From positions 1 to 64,000 of the forward strand of contig CAZMNO010000006.1 in NCBI GenBank assembly GCA_964567685.1: a stretch of DNA of 64,000 bases, written 5' to 3'. This DNA is from UBA5972 sp964567685. Lineage in GTDB: Bacteria > Pseudomonadota > Alphaproteobacteria > Rhodobacterales > Rhodobacteraceae. Below are positions 17,462 to 25,831 of the stretch, piece after piece (position 1 is the first letter of the stretch; the number at the start of each line of letters is the position of its first letter). The notes under the pieces are model-generated. The model had not been told where the DNA came from and made no database searches. It was given only the letters and a program-made list of their open reading frames with translations. Made by a program: the position numbers and the translations under genes.

Positions 17462-18373
17462 ATGACCCGACCTAGTGACAACCGGCCCCTGTTGGGTGTT
17501 CTGATGGTTGTGGCGGCAATGTCCATACTGGGCTTCATCGACAATTTCATCAAACTTATCGCACGCGATGCCGGGCTCTGGCAGTTTCACTTTTTGCGTG
17601 CCCTGTTGATATCCGGCATTGTTTTGAGCGCGGCTCCGTTTCTTGGCTGGCGGTTGCGTCCGAATAACTGGCGTCCGGTGGTGCTCAGGAGCTTCTTTTT
17701 CTCAAGTGCAATGGTGGTCTATTTCGGCGCTGCGGGAATCATCCCGATTGCCGAAGCCGGGGCCGGTTTGTTTTCTTCGCCGATCTTTGTTCTGCTTATT
17801 TCGGCTGTGTTTCTGGGCGTCAGGATCGGGGTCTGGCGCGTTCTTGCGGTCGCGATTGGCTTCACCGGGGTCATTCTGATTTTGAAACCCAATGCGGGCG
17901 ATCTGTCCCTCCTCAGTTTCATGCCCTTGTTTGCGGGGCTTCTTTACGCGCTCAGCGCCATTGCGACACGGCAATGGTGTGAAGGGGAAAGCACGATCAC
18001 ACTGACCCTTGGCGTGTTCATGGGCCTTGGTGTGTGGGGCGCGCTGGGCCTTGGATATCTTACCCTGTTTCCTGTCGGTTCAACCGGAGAAACGGAAGTG
18101 AATTTCTTCACCCGTGGCTGGGTTTCACCGACACCGGCTTTCCTGTTCTGGCTGGTGGTGCAGACGGCAGGCGCGCTAATAGCCCTGCCTTTGCTGACGC
18201 GCGGCTACCAGCTGGCCGAAGTCTCTTTTGTCACCGTGTTTGAGTATACATTCCTGATCTCGGCAGCTTTCTGGTCTTATATGCTTTGGGGCGAAATTCT
18301 GGATATGCGTGCGACTCTGGGGATCGGCGCAATTATTGTTGCGGGTGTGATTATTGCCATGAGATCACGTTAA
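17462..18373 (+). CDS. DMT-family transporter (EamA domains)
   Basis: A 303-aa protein with ten predicted hydrophobic helices arranged as two EamA repeats of five, beginning LLGVLMVVAAMSILGFIDNF and ending GIGAIIVAGVIIAMRSR. Features such as ALSAIATRQWCEGESTITLT and FVTVFEYTFLISAAFWSYML are common to the drug/metabolite transporter superfamily. The substrate is not predictable. AAGGACACAAG precedes the ATG. The gene is divergent from the acyl-CoA ligase with about 107 bases between starts. Confidence 0.88.
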   Translation: MTRPSDNRPLLGVLMVVAAMSILGFIDNFIKLIARDAGLWQFHFLRALLISGIVLSAAPFLGWRLRPNNWRPVVLRSFFFSSAMVVYFGAAGIIPIAEAGAGLFSSPIFVLLISAVFLGVRIGVWRVLAVAIGFTGVILILKPNAGDLSLLSFMPLFAGLLYALSAIATRQWCEGESTITLTLGVFMGLGVWGALGLGYLTLFPVGSTGETEVNFFTRGWVSPTPAFLFWLVVQTAGALIALPLLTRGYQLAEVSFVTVFEYTFLISAAFWSYMLWGEILDMRATLGIGAIIVAGVIIAMRSR

Positions 18374-18425
18374 GGTTTGTGTTCAGGGTTTTGATTTTCA
18401 TGCCTTTCCCGCATAGGTTCACCAC

Positions 18426-19079
18426 ATGATCATTTCGCATGGCCGTGGGTACATATTCGTTCATATCCCAAAAACCGGGGGCACTGCTTTGGCATTGGCT
18501 TTGGAAGCCAAGGCAATGAAGGATGATATTCTGATCGGTGACACCCCAAAGGCCAAGCGGCGGCGCAAGCGGCTGAAGGGGGTGACCGCTGCGGGACGGC
18601 TCTGGAAACACTCGACATTGCGCGACATTGAGGGGCTGGTCGCACCAGAGGAAATCGAGCGCTTCTTTGTCTTCACGCTCGTCCGTAATCCATGGGATCG
18701 AATGGTCAGCTATTATCACTGGCTGAAAGAGCAGAGCTTTGACCACCCGGCGGTGGCACTGGCAAAAGGGCTTGGGTTTTCCGACTTTCTGAACCACCCT
18801 TCAACCATCGCGGCATTTCGCCGAAACCCCTATGCGTCGTATGTCACTGATAATAAGGGCAATGAACGCTGTGATCTGTATTTGAGGTTCGAACGTCTGG
18901 AACGGGAAATCGAGCAATTGGAAACCCGGCTCGATATGCGCCTTCCACCCCTTGAACACGTTAATCGATCAGACCGGCAAGCCGACTGGCGGGGGTATTA
19001 TTCAGCCAAGGATGCCGCATTGGTTGGTGAAATCTGTGCAGTTGATGTGGGTCGGTTTGGCTACCATTTCGATCCCTAA
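18426..19079 (+). CDS. sulfotransferase family protein
   Basis: A 217-aa soluble protein with the PAPS-binding 5'-phosphosulfate loop FVHIPKTGGTALALALEAK at residues 11-29 and the 3'-phosphate block FTLVRNPWDRMVSYYHW near residue 83. The late segment LRFERLEREIEQLETRL is usual in the sulfotransferase family 2 proteins of marine bacteria. The substrate is unknown; a surface polysaccharide is one possibility. It is 52 bases downstream of the DMT transporter and converges with the fatty-acid oxidation operon. Confidence 0.85.
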   Translation: MIISHGRGYIFVHIPKTGGTALALALEAKAMKDDILIGDTPKAKRRRKRLKGVTAAGRLWKHSTLRDIEGLVAPEEIERFFVFTLVRNPWDRMVSYYHWLKEQSFDHPAVALAKGLGFSDFLNHPSTIAAFRRNPYASYVTDNKGNERCDLYLRFERLEREIEQLETRLDMRLPPLEHVNRSDRQADWRGYYSAKDAALVGEICAVDVGRFGYHFDP

Positions 19080-19092
19080 CAGACCAAGGTGG

Positions 19093-19120
19093 TAAACCGG
19101 GCCCTATTCAGAGCCCGGTA
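19093..19120 (-). terminator. probable terminator between the sulfotransferase and fadJ
   Basis: An inverted repeat ACCGGGC (19096-19102) / GCCCGGT (19113-19119) with a 10-base loop lies between two convergent genes. On the minus strand it is followed by TTTACC, a weak T tract. It sits just after the fadJ stop and could serve both directions. Confidence 0.5.
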
Positions 19121-19130
19121 TTGAACCCGA

Positions 19131-21332
19131 TCAGGCAGCCTCTGCTTCGCTTGCAGCAAAGCGAGTATAAAAGCTTTCGCCATTCGCTGCCATTTCCCGC
19201 AACAGGGCAGGCGGTTCAAACCGCTCCCCATAGGATTTGGCCAACCGCTCGCTGGTTTCAACCGCCGCTTTCGCACCGAGAATATCCAGCCACGAGAACG
19301 GGCCACCCGACCACGGCGCAAAGCCCCAGCCAAGAATGGCGCCGACATCGCCTTCGCGAATGTCTTCCAGCACGCCCTCTTCCAGCGCCCGCACCGCTTC
19401 CAGCGATTGCGAAAGCATGATGCGCAGTTTCACGTCTTCCAGCGAGGGTTGTTCCGCCTTGGTCGGCCAGTTCTCAGCCAACCCTTCCCAAAGCCCGGTG
19501 CGTTTGCCGCTTTCATCATAGGCATAGAACCCGCCATTGGTCTTGCGACCATAGCGCCCCTCGTCAAAGAGCTTGTACATGACCTCGTCAGCCTCGTCGT
19601 TCTGATAGTCATTGCCCAATGCCGCCTTGGTCGCCTTGGCGATCTTGACGCCAAGGTCGATCGAGGTTTCATCGGTCAGCTGCAACGGGCCGAGCGGGAA
19701 ACCGCAGAGCTTGGCGGCGTTCTCGATCAGGGCAGGGGCCACGCCCTCATGCACCATGCGCACACCTTCGTTGATATAAGGGATGATGCAGCGGTTGGCA
19801 TAAAAGAACCGCGCGTCGTTGACGACAATCGGCGTCTTCCTGATCTGACGCACGAAATCGAGCGCCTTGGCAACGGCGCGAGCGCCTGTTTCCGTGCCTT
19901 TGATGATCTCAACCAGATTCATCTTGTGAACGGGCGAGAAGAAGTGGATGCCGATGAACTGATCAGGCCGGGCCGAGGCTGTGGCAAGGCTGGATATCGG
20001 CAGGGTCGAGGTGTTGGTGGCAAAAATGCAGGTCTCAGGGATCACAGCTTCGGCCATCTGGGTGACTTTGGCTTTCACTTCCGGGTCTTCAAACACCGCT
20101 TCCACGATCAGATCACAGCCTTCAAGGGCGGCGTAATCCGTGGTGGCGTTGATGCGGCCCAGAACGTCGGCCTTTTTCTCTTCGGTGACTTTCTTGCGCT
20201 TGATGCCACCGTCAAGAATCCCCTCGGCATGGGCCTTGCCGCGATCAGCCGCGTCCTGTGCCGCATCAATCAGCACAACCTCCATCCCGGCAAGGGCAGA
20301 GACATAGGCAATGCCAGCCCCCATCATGCCGGCACCAAGTACGCCAACCTTCTTAACAGATTGATCTGCAACACCTTTCGGTCGAACCGCGCCTTTCTCG
20401 AGCGCCTGTTTGTTCAAAAACAGCGAGCGGATCATGCCCTGCGTCGAGGCTGTGGTCATCACCTTGGTAAACCAGCGCGCCTCAACCTTAAGGGCGGTTT
20501 CAAACGGAACCAGCGCGCCCTCATATATGGCCCCAAGCAGGGCCTTGGCCGCCGGGTAAACCCCTTGCGTCTTGCTGTGGATCATGGCCGAACCACCCAC
20601 AAACATCGGCAGACCGGCGGGTGTATAAGGGGCGCCACCAGGGTATTTGAACCCTTTGGCATCCCAGGGTTTCACCAGATCCGCGTCTTTGGCGGACCCG
20701 ATCCATGCTTTGGCTGCAGTGATCAGCTCGTCCGCCGGGACGATCTCATCAATCAAACCGGTGGCTTTCATCTTGGCCGGGTCCAGCATCCGCCCTTCCA
20801 TCAGAATGGGTGCTGCCGCCATCAGGCCAAGCTTGCGCGACACGCGCGTCGCCCCACCCGCACCGGGAAAGAGACCGACAAGGATTTCCGGCAGGCCAAG
20901 CTTGGCTTTGGGATTGTCGGCCACGATGATCCGGTGGCAGGCAAGCGGCAGCTCAAAGCCGATACCGGCAGCCGTTCCCGGCACTGCCGCAACAATCGGC
21001 TTGCCGCCTTTCTTGGTTTTTGCGTCCATCCCCGCAAGCTCGATTTTGCGCAGGATTCCGTGCACACTCATGATGCCCTTGAAAATCCCGTCAGCAGGGT
21101 TTGAACCATCACCCTGCGCAGCCAGCGCATTCAAGTCCATCCCACCGGCAAAATCCTTCTTGCCGGATGTGATGATCACCCCTTTGACATTCTCGTCAGC
21201 CAGGGCCGTGTCGACATGCGCATCCAACTCTTCCAGACCCTTCCAGGTCATTACATTCATCGATTTATCAGGGACATCCCAGGAGATGATCGCAATGCCG
21301 TCATCGTCCAGTTTATAGTGAAATTCAGCCAT
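19131..21332 (-). CDS. fadJ: fatty-acid oxidation complex alpha subunit (enoyl-CoA hydratase / 3-hydroxyacyl-CoA dehydrogenase)
   Basis: A 733-aa bifunctional protein. The N-terminal crotonase half (MAEFHYKLDDDGIAIISWDV; ITSGKKDFAGGMDLNAL; AAVPGTAAGIGFELPLACHR) hydrates enoyl-CoA. The middle NAD-binding half (VGVLGAGMMGAGIAYVSALA; ATNTSTLPISSLA; IHFFSPVHKMNLVEII) oxidises 3-hydroxyacyl-CoA. The start at 21332 is chosen because GGAGAAGAAAATG is an excellent binding site and matches family length. The first bases overlap the end of the cupin gene by 8. It is in one operon with the thiolase. Symbol fadJ/fadB is interchangeable here. Confidence 0.93.
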   Translation of the reverse strand: MAEFHYKLDDDGIAIISWDVPDKSMNVMTWKGLEELDAHVDTALADENVKGVIITSGKKDFAGGMDLNALAAQGDGSNPADGIFKGIMSVHGILRKIELAGMDAKTKKGGKPIVAAVPGTAAGIGFELPLACHRIIVADNPKAKLGLPEILVGLFPGAGGATRVSRKLGLMAAAPILMEGRMLDPAKMKATGLIDEIVPADELITAAKAWIGSAKDADLVKPWDAKGFKYPGGAPYTPAGLPMFVGGSAMIHSKTQGVYPAAKALLGAIYEGALVPFETALKVEARWFTKVMTTASTQGMIRSLFLNKQALEKGAVRPKGVADQSVKKVGVLGAGMMGAGIAYVSALAGMEVVLIDAAQDAADRGKAHAEGILDGGIKRKKVTEEKKADVLGRINATTDYAALEGCDLIVEAVFEDPEVKAKVTQMAEAVIPETCIFATNTSTLPISSLATASARPDQFIGIHFFSPVHKMNLVEIIKGTETGARAVAKALDFVRQIRKTPIVVNDARFFYANRCIIPYINEGVRMVHEGVAPALIENAAKLCGFPLGPLQLTDETSIDLGVKIAKATKAALGNDYQNDEADEVMYKLFDEGRYGRKTNGGFYAYDESGKRTGLWEGLAENWPTKAEQPSLEDVKLRIMLSQSLEAVRALEEGVLEDIREGDVGAILGWGFAPWSGGPFSWLDILGAKAAVETSERLAKSYGERFEPPALLREMAANGESFYTRFAASEAEAA

Positions 21333-21801
21333 TTTCTTCTCCGTCAAAGGGTGTGCCGTCTTTGCGTGTAAAGCGGCTTTCCCCGTTTTCTCGTGTGTAA
21401 AGCATATCGATATCCGGATAGTGGCAGACATCGCGGTCTGCCTTGGTTCCGACAATAATGTAAGCAGCAGTTTCGTCACTGCGGTTGATCACATGATGAC
21501 CGTTGGCAACGCCCGCCTTCCAGGCCACGGCATCGCCGGGCTCAAGGATGTGTTCGCCGTCATCTTCGATCAGGGTCAGCGCGCCTTTGAGCATGTAAAG
21601 GAACTCGTCCTCGCCTTCGTGCCAGTGCCGCTGTGACGAGGCAGCGCCCGAGGGCAGTTCCTCGTAAGCGACACCGAATTGCGTCAGATCCGCCGCGCGG
21701 GAATAGGCCCACGCCTGATACTTCCCCATGCCTTTGCGGTAAGGGGCAGGGTAGGAACTCCCGGTCACCGGTTTCATATCCTTGCGGCGGAAGACAGGCA
21801 T
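21325..21801 (-). CDS. cupin domain-containing protein
   Basis: A 158-aa single-domain cupin starting MPVFRRKDMKPVTGSSYPAP. The first cupin motif is QRHWHEGEDEFLYMLKGALT and the second is EPGDAVAWKAGVANGHHVIN, giving His, His, Glu and His as likely metal ligands. The start at 21801 is used because it forms a one-base TGATG overlap with the thiolase stop. It lies between fadA and fadJ in the same operon, so a role in acyl or aromatic-acid catabolism, or as a sensor, is plausible but not shown. Confidence 0.8.
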   Translation of the reverse strand: MPVFRRKDMKPVTGSSYPAPYRKGMGKYQAWAYSRAADLTQFGVAYEELPSGAASSQRHWHEGEDEFLYMLKGALTLIEDDGEHILEPGDAVAWKAGVANGHHVINRSDETAAYIIVGTKADRDVCHYPDIDMLYTRENGESRFTRKDGTPFDGEENG

Positions 21802-23012
21802 CAGACCCGCTCGATCACAGTTGCAGCACCCATGCCGGAGCCGATGCAAAGCGTCGCCAGACCGGTTTCCTTGTCGGAAGCTTCCATCTCATCCAGCAGG
21901 GTGGAGATGATCACCGCCCCGGTGGCCCCCAACGGGTGGCCCATGGCAATCGCGCCACCATTGACGTTGATCTTGCTGTGGTCAGCGTCAAAGGCCTGAA
22001 TGAAGCGCAAAACTACCGAGGCAAACGCCTCGTTCACTTCGAAGAGATCAATGTCGCCGATGGACATGCCCGCTGCCGCCAACACCCGCTCGGTTGCTGG
22101 TACCGGCCCGGTCAGCATGATCGTCGGATCGGTGCCGACCTTCGATGTGGCCTTGATGCGTGCACGTGCTTTCAGGCCATTGGCCTCGCCATATTCCTTT
22201 GTGCCGATCAGAATGGCCGCCGCCCCGTCTGCAATGCCCGAGGAATTGCCGGCGTGATGCACGTGGTTGATCTTTTCAAGATGCGGGTATTTCATCAGCG
22301 CCACCGCATCAAAACCCGGCATCACTTCGCCCATATCCTTGAATGAGGGTTTGAGACCGCCGAGCGACTGCATGTCGGTGGTGCCACGCACCATTTCGTC
22401 GTGATCGAGAATCTCAAGGCCGTTCTGGTCGCGCACCTTGAAAACCGTCTTGTCGAATTTCCTGGCCTTTTGCGCTGCAGCGGCGCGTTTCTGGCTTTCA
22501 ACGGCATAGGCATCGCAGTCATCGCGCGAGAATCCATACTCGGTGGCGATGATGTCAGACGAAATGCCCTGCGGTACGAAATAGGATTTCATTGCCAGCG
22601 TCGGATCAGCGGCAATCGCGCCGCCATCGCTGCCCATCGGCACCCGGCTCATGCTTTCGACACCACCGGCGATATAGGCCTCACCAGCGCCGCCTCGCAC
22701 CTGATTGGCGGCCATGTTGACGGCCTCAAGACCCGAGGCGCAGAAACGGTTGATCGAAACACCGGGAACACGCTCATCCAGATCGGAATAAAGCACCGCC
22801 GAACGGGCCAGACAGGCGCCTTGCTCGCCAACTTGCGTAACATTTCCCCAGATCACATCCTCGACCGCATGGCCATCAAGATTATTGCGGTTTTTCAATT
22901 CGTTAAGGGCCAGGGCTGACAGGCGAACCGCAGGCACTTCGTGCAGGGTTCCGTCTTTCTTGCCCTTGCCGCGCGGGGTACGCACGGCGTCGTAGATATA
23001 GGCGTCGGTCAT
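21801..23012 (-). CDS. fadA: acetyl-CoA C-acyltransferase (3-ketoacyl-CoA thiolase)
   Basis: A 403-aa thiolase that cleaves 3-ketoacyl-CoA to acetyl-CoA and a shortened acyl-CoA. The active-site Cys is in NRFCASGLEAVNMAANQ (about residue 90), with GGVESMSRVPMGS, the late NEAFASVVLRFIQAFD block, the GGAIAMGHPLGATGA His motif and the second Cys in ATLCIGSGMGAATVIERV. It precedes the cupin and fadJ in a coupled operon on the minus strand. The thiolase and fadJ together form a normal beta-oxidation pair. Confidence 0.95.
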   Translation of the reverse strand: MTDAYIYDAVRTPRGKGKKDGTLHEVPAVRLSALALNELKNRNNLDGHAVEDVIWGNVTQVGEQGACLARSAVLYSDLDERVPGVSINRFCASGLEAVNMAANQVRGGAGEAYIAGGVESMSRVPMGSDGGAIAADPTLAMKSYFVPQGISSDIIATEYGFSRDDCDAYAVESQKRAAAAQKARKFDKTVFKVRDQNGLEILDHDEMVRGTTDMQSLGGLKPSFKDMGEVMPGFDAVALMKYPHLEKINHVHHAGNSSGIADGAAAILIGTKEYGEANGLKARARIKATSKVGTDPTIMLTGPVPATERVLAAAGMSIGDIDLFEVNEAFASVVLRFIQAFDADHSKINVNGGAIAMGHPLGATGAVIISTLLDEMEASDKETGLATLCIGSGMGAATVIERV

Positions 23013-23054
23013 GAGACTCGTCCTTCATTTTCAGTTTCAGATGTTAGATTATTT

Positions 23055-23516
23055 TCAGTTGCAAGGTCCGCAACCTGAGCCGATGTCACATCCCGAACAG
23101 GCAGAGTCGCCACCTGAGCAGGAAGAGCCGGCGTCACAGGATGAACCAGAGGAAGATCCACTCTCTTCGGCCGCGCGCGTACTGAAGGCGGCGCAAAGCC
23201 CGCAACTCGCACACCCACACTCTTCAAGAGCAAACCAGGCAAAGATCCCCTTACGGGATTTGCGCTTGCTGAATTGTTCGGAGTCGTTGCCATTTTGTTG
23301 CGCCATGAGCGAATTGTGCGCATCGCGACAGGCTTGGAAGCGGGCCCGTATCTTTGGGAATGCCGCCAAAATACCGTGCTTCTGGATGGCAAGTTTCGCG
23401 AAACCCGAGCACCCTGTGCCGCCGTAGAGTGCTGAGTAAGCGCATCGAAAACCTTTTCTGGGCGATATCCAGTTTTGGTATCCGGCAATCCCGGCGAGTG
23501 CAAAGCGCGACAACAT
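23055..23516 (-). CDS. YidD-like protein with a cysteine-rich C-terminal tail
   Basis: A 153-aa protein. Residues 6-70 match the YidD pattern: GIAGYQNWISPRKGFRCAY, then GGTGCSGFAKLAIQKHG and RARFQACRDAHNS, corresponding to YQxxISP, CRxxPTCSxYA, AIxxHG and the closing RC. Residues 95-153 are Ser/Gly/Cys-rich with about a dozen Cys (ECGCASCGLC; GSSCDAGSSCSGGDSACSGC; IGSGCGPCN). YidD proteins assist membrane-protein insertion and normally sit by rnpA/yidC; this copy is 42 bases upstream of fadA instead. The Cys tail might bind metal. A competing 194-aa frame over the same bases has no recognisable features. Confidence 0.72.
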   Translation of the reverse strand: MLSRFALAGIAGYQNWISPRKGFRCAYSALYGGTGCSGFAKLAIQKHGILAAFPKIRARFQACRDAHNSLMAQQNGNDSEQFSKRKSRKGIFAWFALEECGCASCGLCAAFSTRAAEESGSSSGSSCDAGSSCSGGDSACSGCDIGSGCGPCN

Positions 23517-23605
23517 ATTTCTGTTCCAAATCCGGTTTGGCGAATATCCGCATGGGATATCAGAAATAGGGAATCGTCAAACATTTTAGTCATCGCAAGC
23601 AGTCT

Positions 23606-24244
23606 TCAGGCGCGGTCGGCAGGGCTGCCGGGCATCAGGTCATAGGGGTGTTTCCAGCCGGGAAGGGCTGCGATATTGTCAAGCCAGCGGTCGATATTGG
23701 GCCACTCAGCGCGGTCAAATCCGAAAGGTTCGGGGTAAAAGAGATAGCCGCAGCAGGAAAAATCGGCCATCGTCGGGCTTGTGCCAACCAGCCAGTCCGT
23801 GCCTTCAAGTGCCGCGTTCAGAATCTCATAAGCGCCTTTGAGACGCGCCTGCATGAAGCCGATGACTTCCTTGGGGCGCTTGTCTTCGGGCAAGAAATTC
23901 ATCAGAAAACGCGTCATGCCGGCTTGCGAGGACATCTTGTGATTGTCCCACATCACCCAGCGCATGACCTCGCGTTTTTCCGCGTCATCGGCGCCATCGA
24001 ACTTGCCTGATTTTTCAGCAATGTAGCGCTGAATAACAGCAGATTGGGTGATCTTTACATCGCCATCAATCAGCACCGGAACCTCGCCCTGATCATTGAT
24101 GTTCTGGCGAAAATCCGGACTTCGGGTCTCGCCGCCAAAGAAATCCACCCAGACCGGTTCCCAGTCAAGCCCGGATAGCTCTAATGGCAGAGCAGCTTTG
24201 TAGGAATTGCCGCTTTCGCCCATGCAGTAGAGTTTCATCGTCAT
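23606..24244 (-). CDS. glutathione S-transferase family protein
   Basis: A 212-aa protein starting MTMKLYCMGESGNSYKAALP. The thioredoxin-like N domain contains QGEVPVLIDGDVKITQSAVI, the cis-Pro and glutathione-binding segment. The helical C domain includes TDWLVGTSPTMADFSCCGYL with the N-capping box. ATG at 24244 is preferred because GGAGTAATACT precedes it. It probably conjugates or reduces electrophiles in the cytoplasm; the substrate is unknown. It lies between YidD and the acyl-CoA dehydrogenase genes on the same strand. Confidence 0.88.
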   Translation of the reverse strand: MTMKLYCMGESGNSYKAALPLELSGLDWEPVWVDFFGGETRSPDFRQNINDQGEVPVLIDGDVKITQSAVIQRYIAEKSGKFDGADDAEKREVMRWVMWDNHKMSSQAGMTRFLMNFLPEDKRPKEVIGFMQARLKGAYEILNAALEGTDWLVGTSPTMADFSCCGYLFYPEPFGFDRAEWPNIDRWLDNIAALPGWKHPYDLMPGSPADRA

Positions 24245-24452
24245 AGTATTACTCCTGTCGCCAGTGCCGGATTTGAGTATTTCTGCCAAAAAGAAAAACG
24301 ATTTGTTAACCATAGCCTGTCAGCATCGGCACACGGTACAGGCTGGAGAGCCGATGGCCGTCCAAAGAGAAGTCGCTCCTGTTCGGCACCCGGCGTGCGG
24401 ATGGGGGCGCACTCATATGCTTCTTTTTGGTTCAAATACTCAATTCCCCCGG

Positions 24453-25607
24453 TCAGAGTTTGCGCGAGATCAGCTCTTTCATGATCTCATTTGTGCCGCC
24501 GTAGATGCGCTGCACGCGGGCATCGGTCCACATTTCTGCCACCGGATATTCCATCATGAACCCATAGCCGCCAAAAAGCTGCAGGCATTCATCAAGCACC
24601 TTGCCCTGCAAATCGCTCAGCCAGTATTTGCACATGGCGGCGGTCTCAACCGTCAGCTCGCCTTTGAGATGGGCTGCGATGCAGCTGTCAAGAAAGGCGC
24701 GCGCCACAGTGGTGTTGGTTTTGCATTCCGCCAGTTTGAAACGGGTATTCTGGAACTGCAAGAGGTTGCCGCCAAAGGCTTCGCGCTCGCGGCAATAGTC
24801 GATGGTGCGCGCCACAGCTCCTTCCATCGCCCCTACCGCGCCACAACCAATGATCAAGCGTTCCTGGGGCAATTGCTGCATCATCTGATAAAACCCCTGG
24901 CCTTCCTCGCCACCCAAGAGGTTTTCCGGCGGGATTTCCACATTATCAAAGAAAAGCTCGGACGTGTCCGCTGCCTTCAACCCGATCTTGTCAAGATTGC
25001 GCCCCCGGGTGAACCCCTCAGCGCCATCGGTTTCCAGCACCATAAGCGAAGTCCCCTTGGAGCCCTCGCTGGGGTCGGTCTTGGCGGCCACCACGATCAG
25101 ATTGGCGTGCTGGCCATTGGTGATGAAGGTCTTGGATCCGGTCATCCGGTAGGAATTGCCCTCTTTGATCGCGCGGGTCTTGATCGCCTGCACATCCGAA
25201 CCGCCCGAGGGTTCAGTCATGGCAAGTGCAGCCACCAGTTCACCTGTGACCAGTTTTGGCAGCCAGCGTTTCTTTTGTTCTTCGGTGCCGCAATTGAGAA
25301 TGTAATGTGCCACGATTCCGGAATGGATGCCCTGGCCCCAGCTGGCCAGATTGTTGCGGCTTCCGGCCATCAGGATCACCGCCTCATGGCCGAAATCGCC
25401 TCCGGGCCCGCCGTATTCCTCTGGGATCGACGGGCAAAGCAGGCCAAGCTCACCCGCTTCACCCCAGGTTTCGCGATCCATCTCGCCCTGTGCCCGCCAT
25501 TTCTCAAACTTCGGTGCCCATTCGGTGTTTATGAAATTCGTGGTCATTTCCTCGAGCATCTTATGCTCGTCACTCATCCAGTCAGAAGTCAGGCCAGTTG
25601 GAATCAC
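24453..25607 (-). CDS. acyl-CoA dehydrogenase
   Basis: A 384-aa FAD flavoenzyme that introduces the alpha-beta double bond in acyl-CoA. Family blocks include AMTEPSGGSDVQAIKTRA, GSKTFITNGQHANLIVVAAK, the central MMQQLPQERLIIGCGAVGAM and the end CLQLFGGYGFMMEYPVAEMW followed by RVQRIYGGTNEIMKELISR, where the last Glu is the expected base region. The start is GTG at 25607, in a four-base GTGA overlap with the stop of the 75-aa gene upstream. Length is normal for short/long-chain enzymes. Confidence 0.93.
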   Translation of the reverse strand: MIPTGLTSDWMSDEHKMLEEMTTNFINTEWAPKFEKWRAQGEMDRETWGEAGELGLLCPSIPEEYGGPGGDFGHEAVILMAGSRNNLASWGQGIHSGIVAHYILNCGTEEQKKRWLPKLVTGELVAALAMTEPSGGSDVQAIKTRAIKEGNSYRMTGSKTFITNGQHANLIVVAAKTDPSEGSKGTSLMVLETDGAEGFTRGRNLDKIGLKAADTSELFFDNVEIPPENLLGGEEGQGFYQMMQQLPQERLIIGCGAVGAMEGAVARTIDYCREREAFGGNLLQFQNTRFKLAECKTNTTVARAFLDSCIAAHLKGELTVETAAMCKYWLSDLQGKVLDECLQLFGGYGFMMEYPVAEMWTDARVQRIYGGTNEIMKELISRKL

Positions 25608-25831
25608 TTTTTCATACTCCCCTTTGCCGGCGCGCCATATTTGGCAGTCATTTCCGCAAATACCGCGTCCAGTTCATCGGTATCCGCGATCCTGTCGAGA
25701 TTTTCGAGCAGGAAGGTCAGGCAATAGTTGTTGCCAAATCCGTATTTGGCGTTCAAGTCGCGCAGCCGCAAATAGGCATTTTCCGTTACGGCACATGAGA
25801 ACCGCTTGGGCAATGGCAGCCGCGCGGCCAT
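25604..25831 (-). CDS. small conserved-looking protein coupled between two acyl-CoA dehydrogenases
   Basis: A 75-aa soluble protein, MAARLPLPKRFSCAVTENAY..., with a predicted helical core (LRLRDLNAKYGFGNNYCLTF, LLENLDRIADTDELDAVFAE) and a basic tail (KYGAPAKGSMKK). Its ATG overlaps the upstream dehydrogenase stop by one base (TGATG) and its stop overlaps the downstream GTG start by four (GTGA). Such tight coupling on both sides argues that it is translated. No family recognised. It might be an accessory or regulatory subunit of the dehydrogenases. Confidence 0.7.
   Translation of the reverse strand: MAARLPLPKRFSCAVTENAYLRLRDLNAKYGFGNNYCLTFLLENLDRIADTDELDAVFAEMTAKYGAPAKGSMKK

Noticed and set aside
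19407..21104. 565-aa plus-strand frame opposite fadJ
   Set aside because: It is the antisense shadow of the well-supported fadJ gene, with no signal, motif or ribosome binding site of its own.
23009..23593. 194-aa minus-strand frame overlapping the YidD-like gene
   Set aside because: The alternative frame has the YidD motifs and Cys tail; this one has no recognisable feature and overlaps the fadA start.
24264..25727. 487-aa plus-strand frame opposite an acyl-CoA dehydrogenase
   Set aside because: Antisense to a complete flavoenzyme with all family motifs; long frames on the opposite strand are usual at this GC content.
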